From contig JAEDLA010000121.1 in NCBI GenBank assembly GCA_016295545.1, positions 1 through 5,302 on the forward strand: a DNA stretch of 5,302 bases, read 5' to 3'. A model generated the notes under the pieces. That model saw nothing but the letters and a program-made list of their open reading frames with translations, ran no database searches and was not told where the DNA came from. This stretch comes from Oscillospiraceae bacterium. GTDB taxonomy: Bacteria > Bacillota > Clostridia > Oscillospirales > Ruminococcaceae. A program made the translations under genes and the position numbers. Below are positions 5,280 to 5,302 of the stretch, piece by piece (position 1 is the first letter of the stretch; the number at the start of each line of letters is the position of its first letter).

Positions 5280-5302
5280 AAAACAGTCCGGTGGACTGTT
5301 TT
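5280..5302. terminator. Perfect 10-bp hairpin ending in a T-run, possible terminator
   Basis: AAAACAGTCC (5280-5289) pairs perfectly with GGACTGTTTT (5293-5302) around a GGT loop. The flanking A and T runs make it look like an intrinsic terminator readable in either direction, and it could end the upstream transcript. It may equally be just the terminal palindrome of the repeat element. The T-run is cut by the window edge, so its length is unknown. Confidence 0.5.

Larger units (their letters stand above)
5171..5302. repeat. Composite palindromic repeat element, reaching the window edge
   Basis: About 130 bp of noncoding sequence, GC-rich in its centre, is built from nested inverted repeats. 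A 10-bp hairpin (5171-5194) opens it, two compact hairpins follow (5201-5219 and 5226-5242), and a fourth closes it (5280-5302). In addition, ACCCTTT-G-GCGGAG at 5186-5199 is the reverse complement of CTCCGC-AAAGGGT at 5260-5272 except for one unpaired G, so the two small hairpins sit inside a larger stem. From memory, elements of this style (purine-rich word, GGGGC hairpin, ACAGTCC...GGACTGT end) are dispersed in Ruminococcus-type genomes. It encodes nothing, so any movement would depend on an outside transposase. The left boundary is near 5160-5171; the right boundary may lie outside the window. Confidence 0.75.

Noticed and set aside
5171..5302. CRISPR array
   Set aside because: The repeats are inverted, differ from each other and are not separated by even spacers.

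Overview
The window looks like chromosomal DNA of a low- to mid-GC Bacillota, most likely a Clostridia/Ruminococcus-type gut bacterium. The reasons are strong AGGAGG-type ribosome binding sites, a Gram-positive (Cheo-type) LexA-like operator cluster, and a conserved Firmicutes neighbourhood that resembles the Bacillus subtilis yaaO-tmk-yaaQ-(yaaR)-holB-yaaT region. All confident genes lie on the + strand and are tightly packed.

Layout. Positions 1-150 hold an open frame without a visible start, probably the 3' end of an upstream gene. Positions 115-223 form an elaborate regulatory region: a near-consensus sigma-A promoter (TTGACT-17-TATAAT) with four GAAC-type LexA-like boxes upstream of, inside and downstream of it. 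A leader of about 135 nt follows, with a doubtful 47-codon ORF and a run of six G. Positions 337-642 encode a small sigma region-4-like helix-turn-helix protein that starts with TTG. Its stop codon overlaps the ribosome binding site of an Orn/Lys/Arg decarboxylase-family enzyme (651-1973). Next come the c-di-AMP receptor DarA/PstA (2023-2349), the DNA polymerase III delta' clamp-loader subunit HolB (2351-3331), the PSP1 protein RicT (3348-4214), the epoxyqueuosine reductase QueH (4214-4819) and a 70-aa zinc-ribbon protein (4851-5063).

The right edge (5106-5302) begins with what looks like the first 20 or so codons of a CDP-alcohol phosphatidyltransferase (PgsA-like). That reading frame is broken by a composite palindromic repeat made of four hairpins, which runs to or past the end of the window.

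How the genes fit together. Intergenic gaps are 50 nt or less, and I see no convincing terminator between 195 and 5063, so the promoter at 167-195 may drive the whole set. This would place a clamp-loader subunit, a second-messenger receptor and Fe-S-linked tRNA-modification genes behind a possibly DNA-damage-responsive promoter. Compared with B. subtilis, thymidylate kinase (tmk) is missing between the decarboxylase and darA, and queH sits where yabA is found. No wholly new system is evident. The points most worth checking are the multi-operator promoter with its orphan sigma-like lead gene, and the repeat that breaks the PgsA-like gene.
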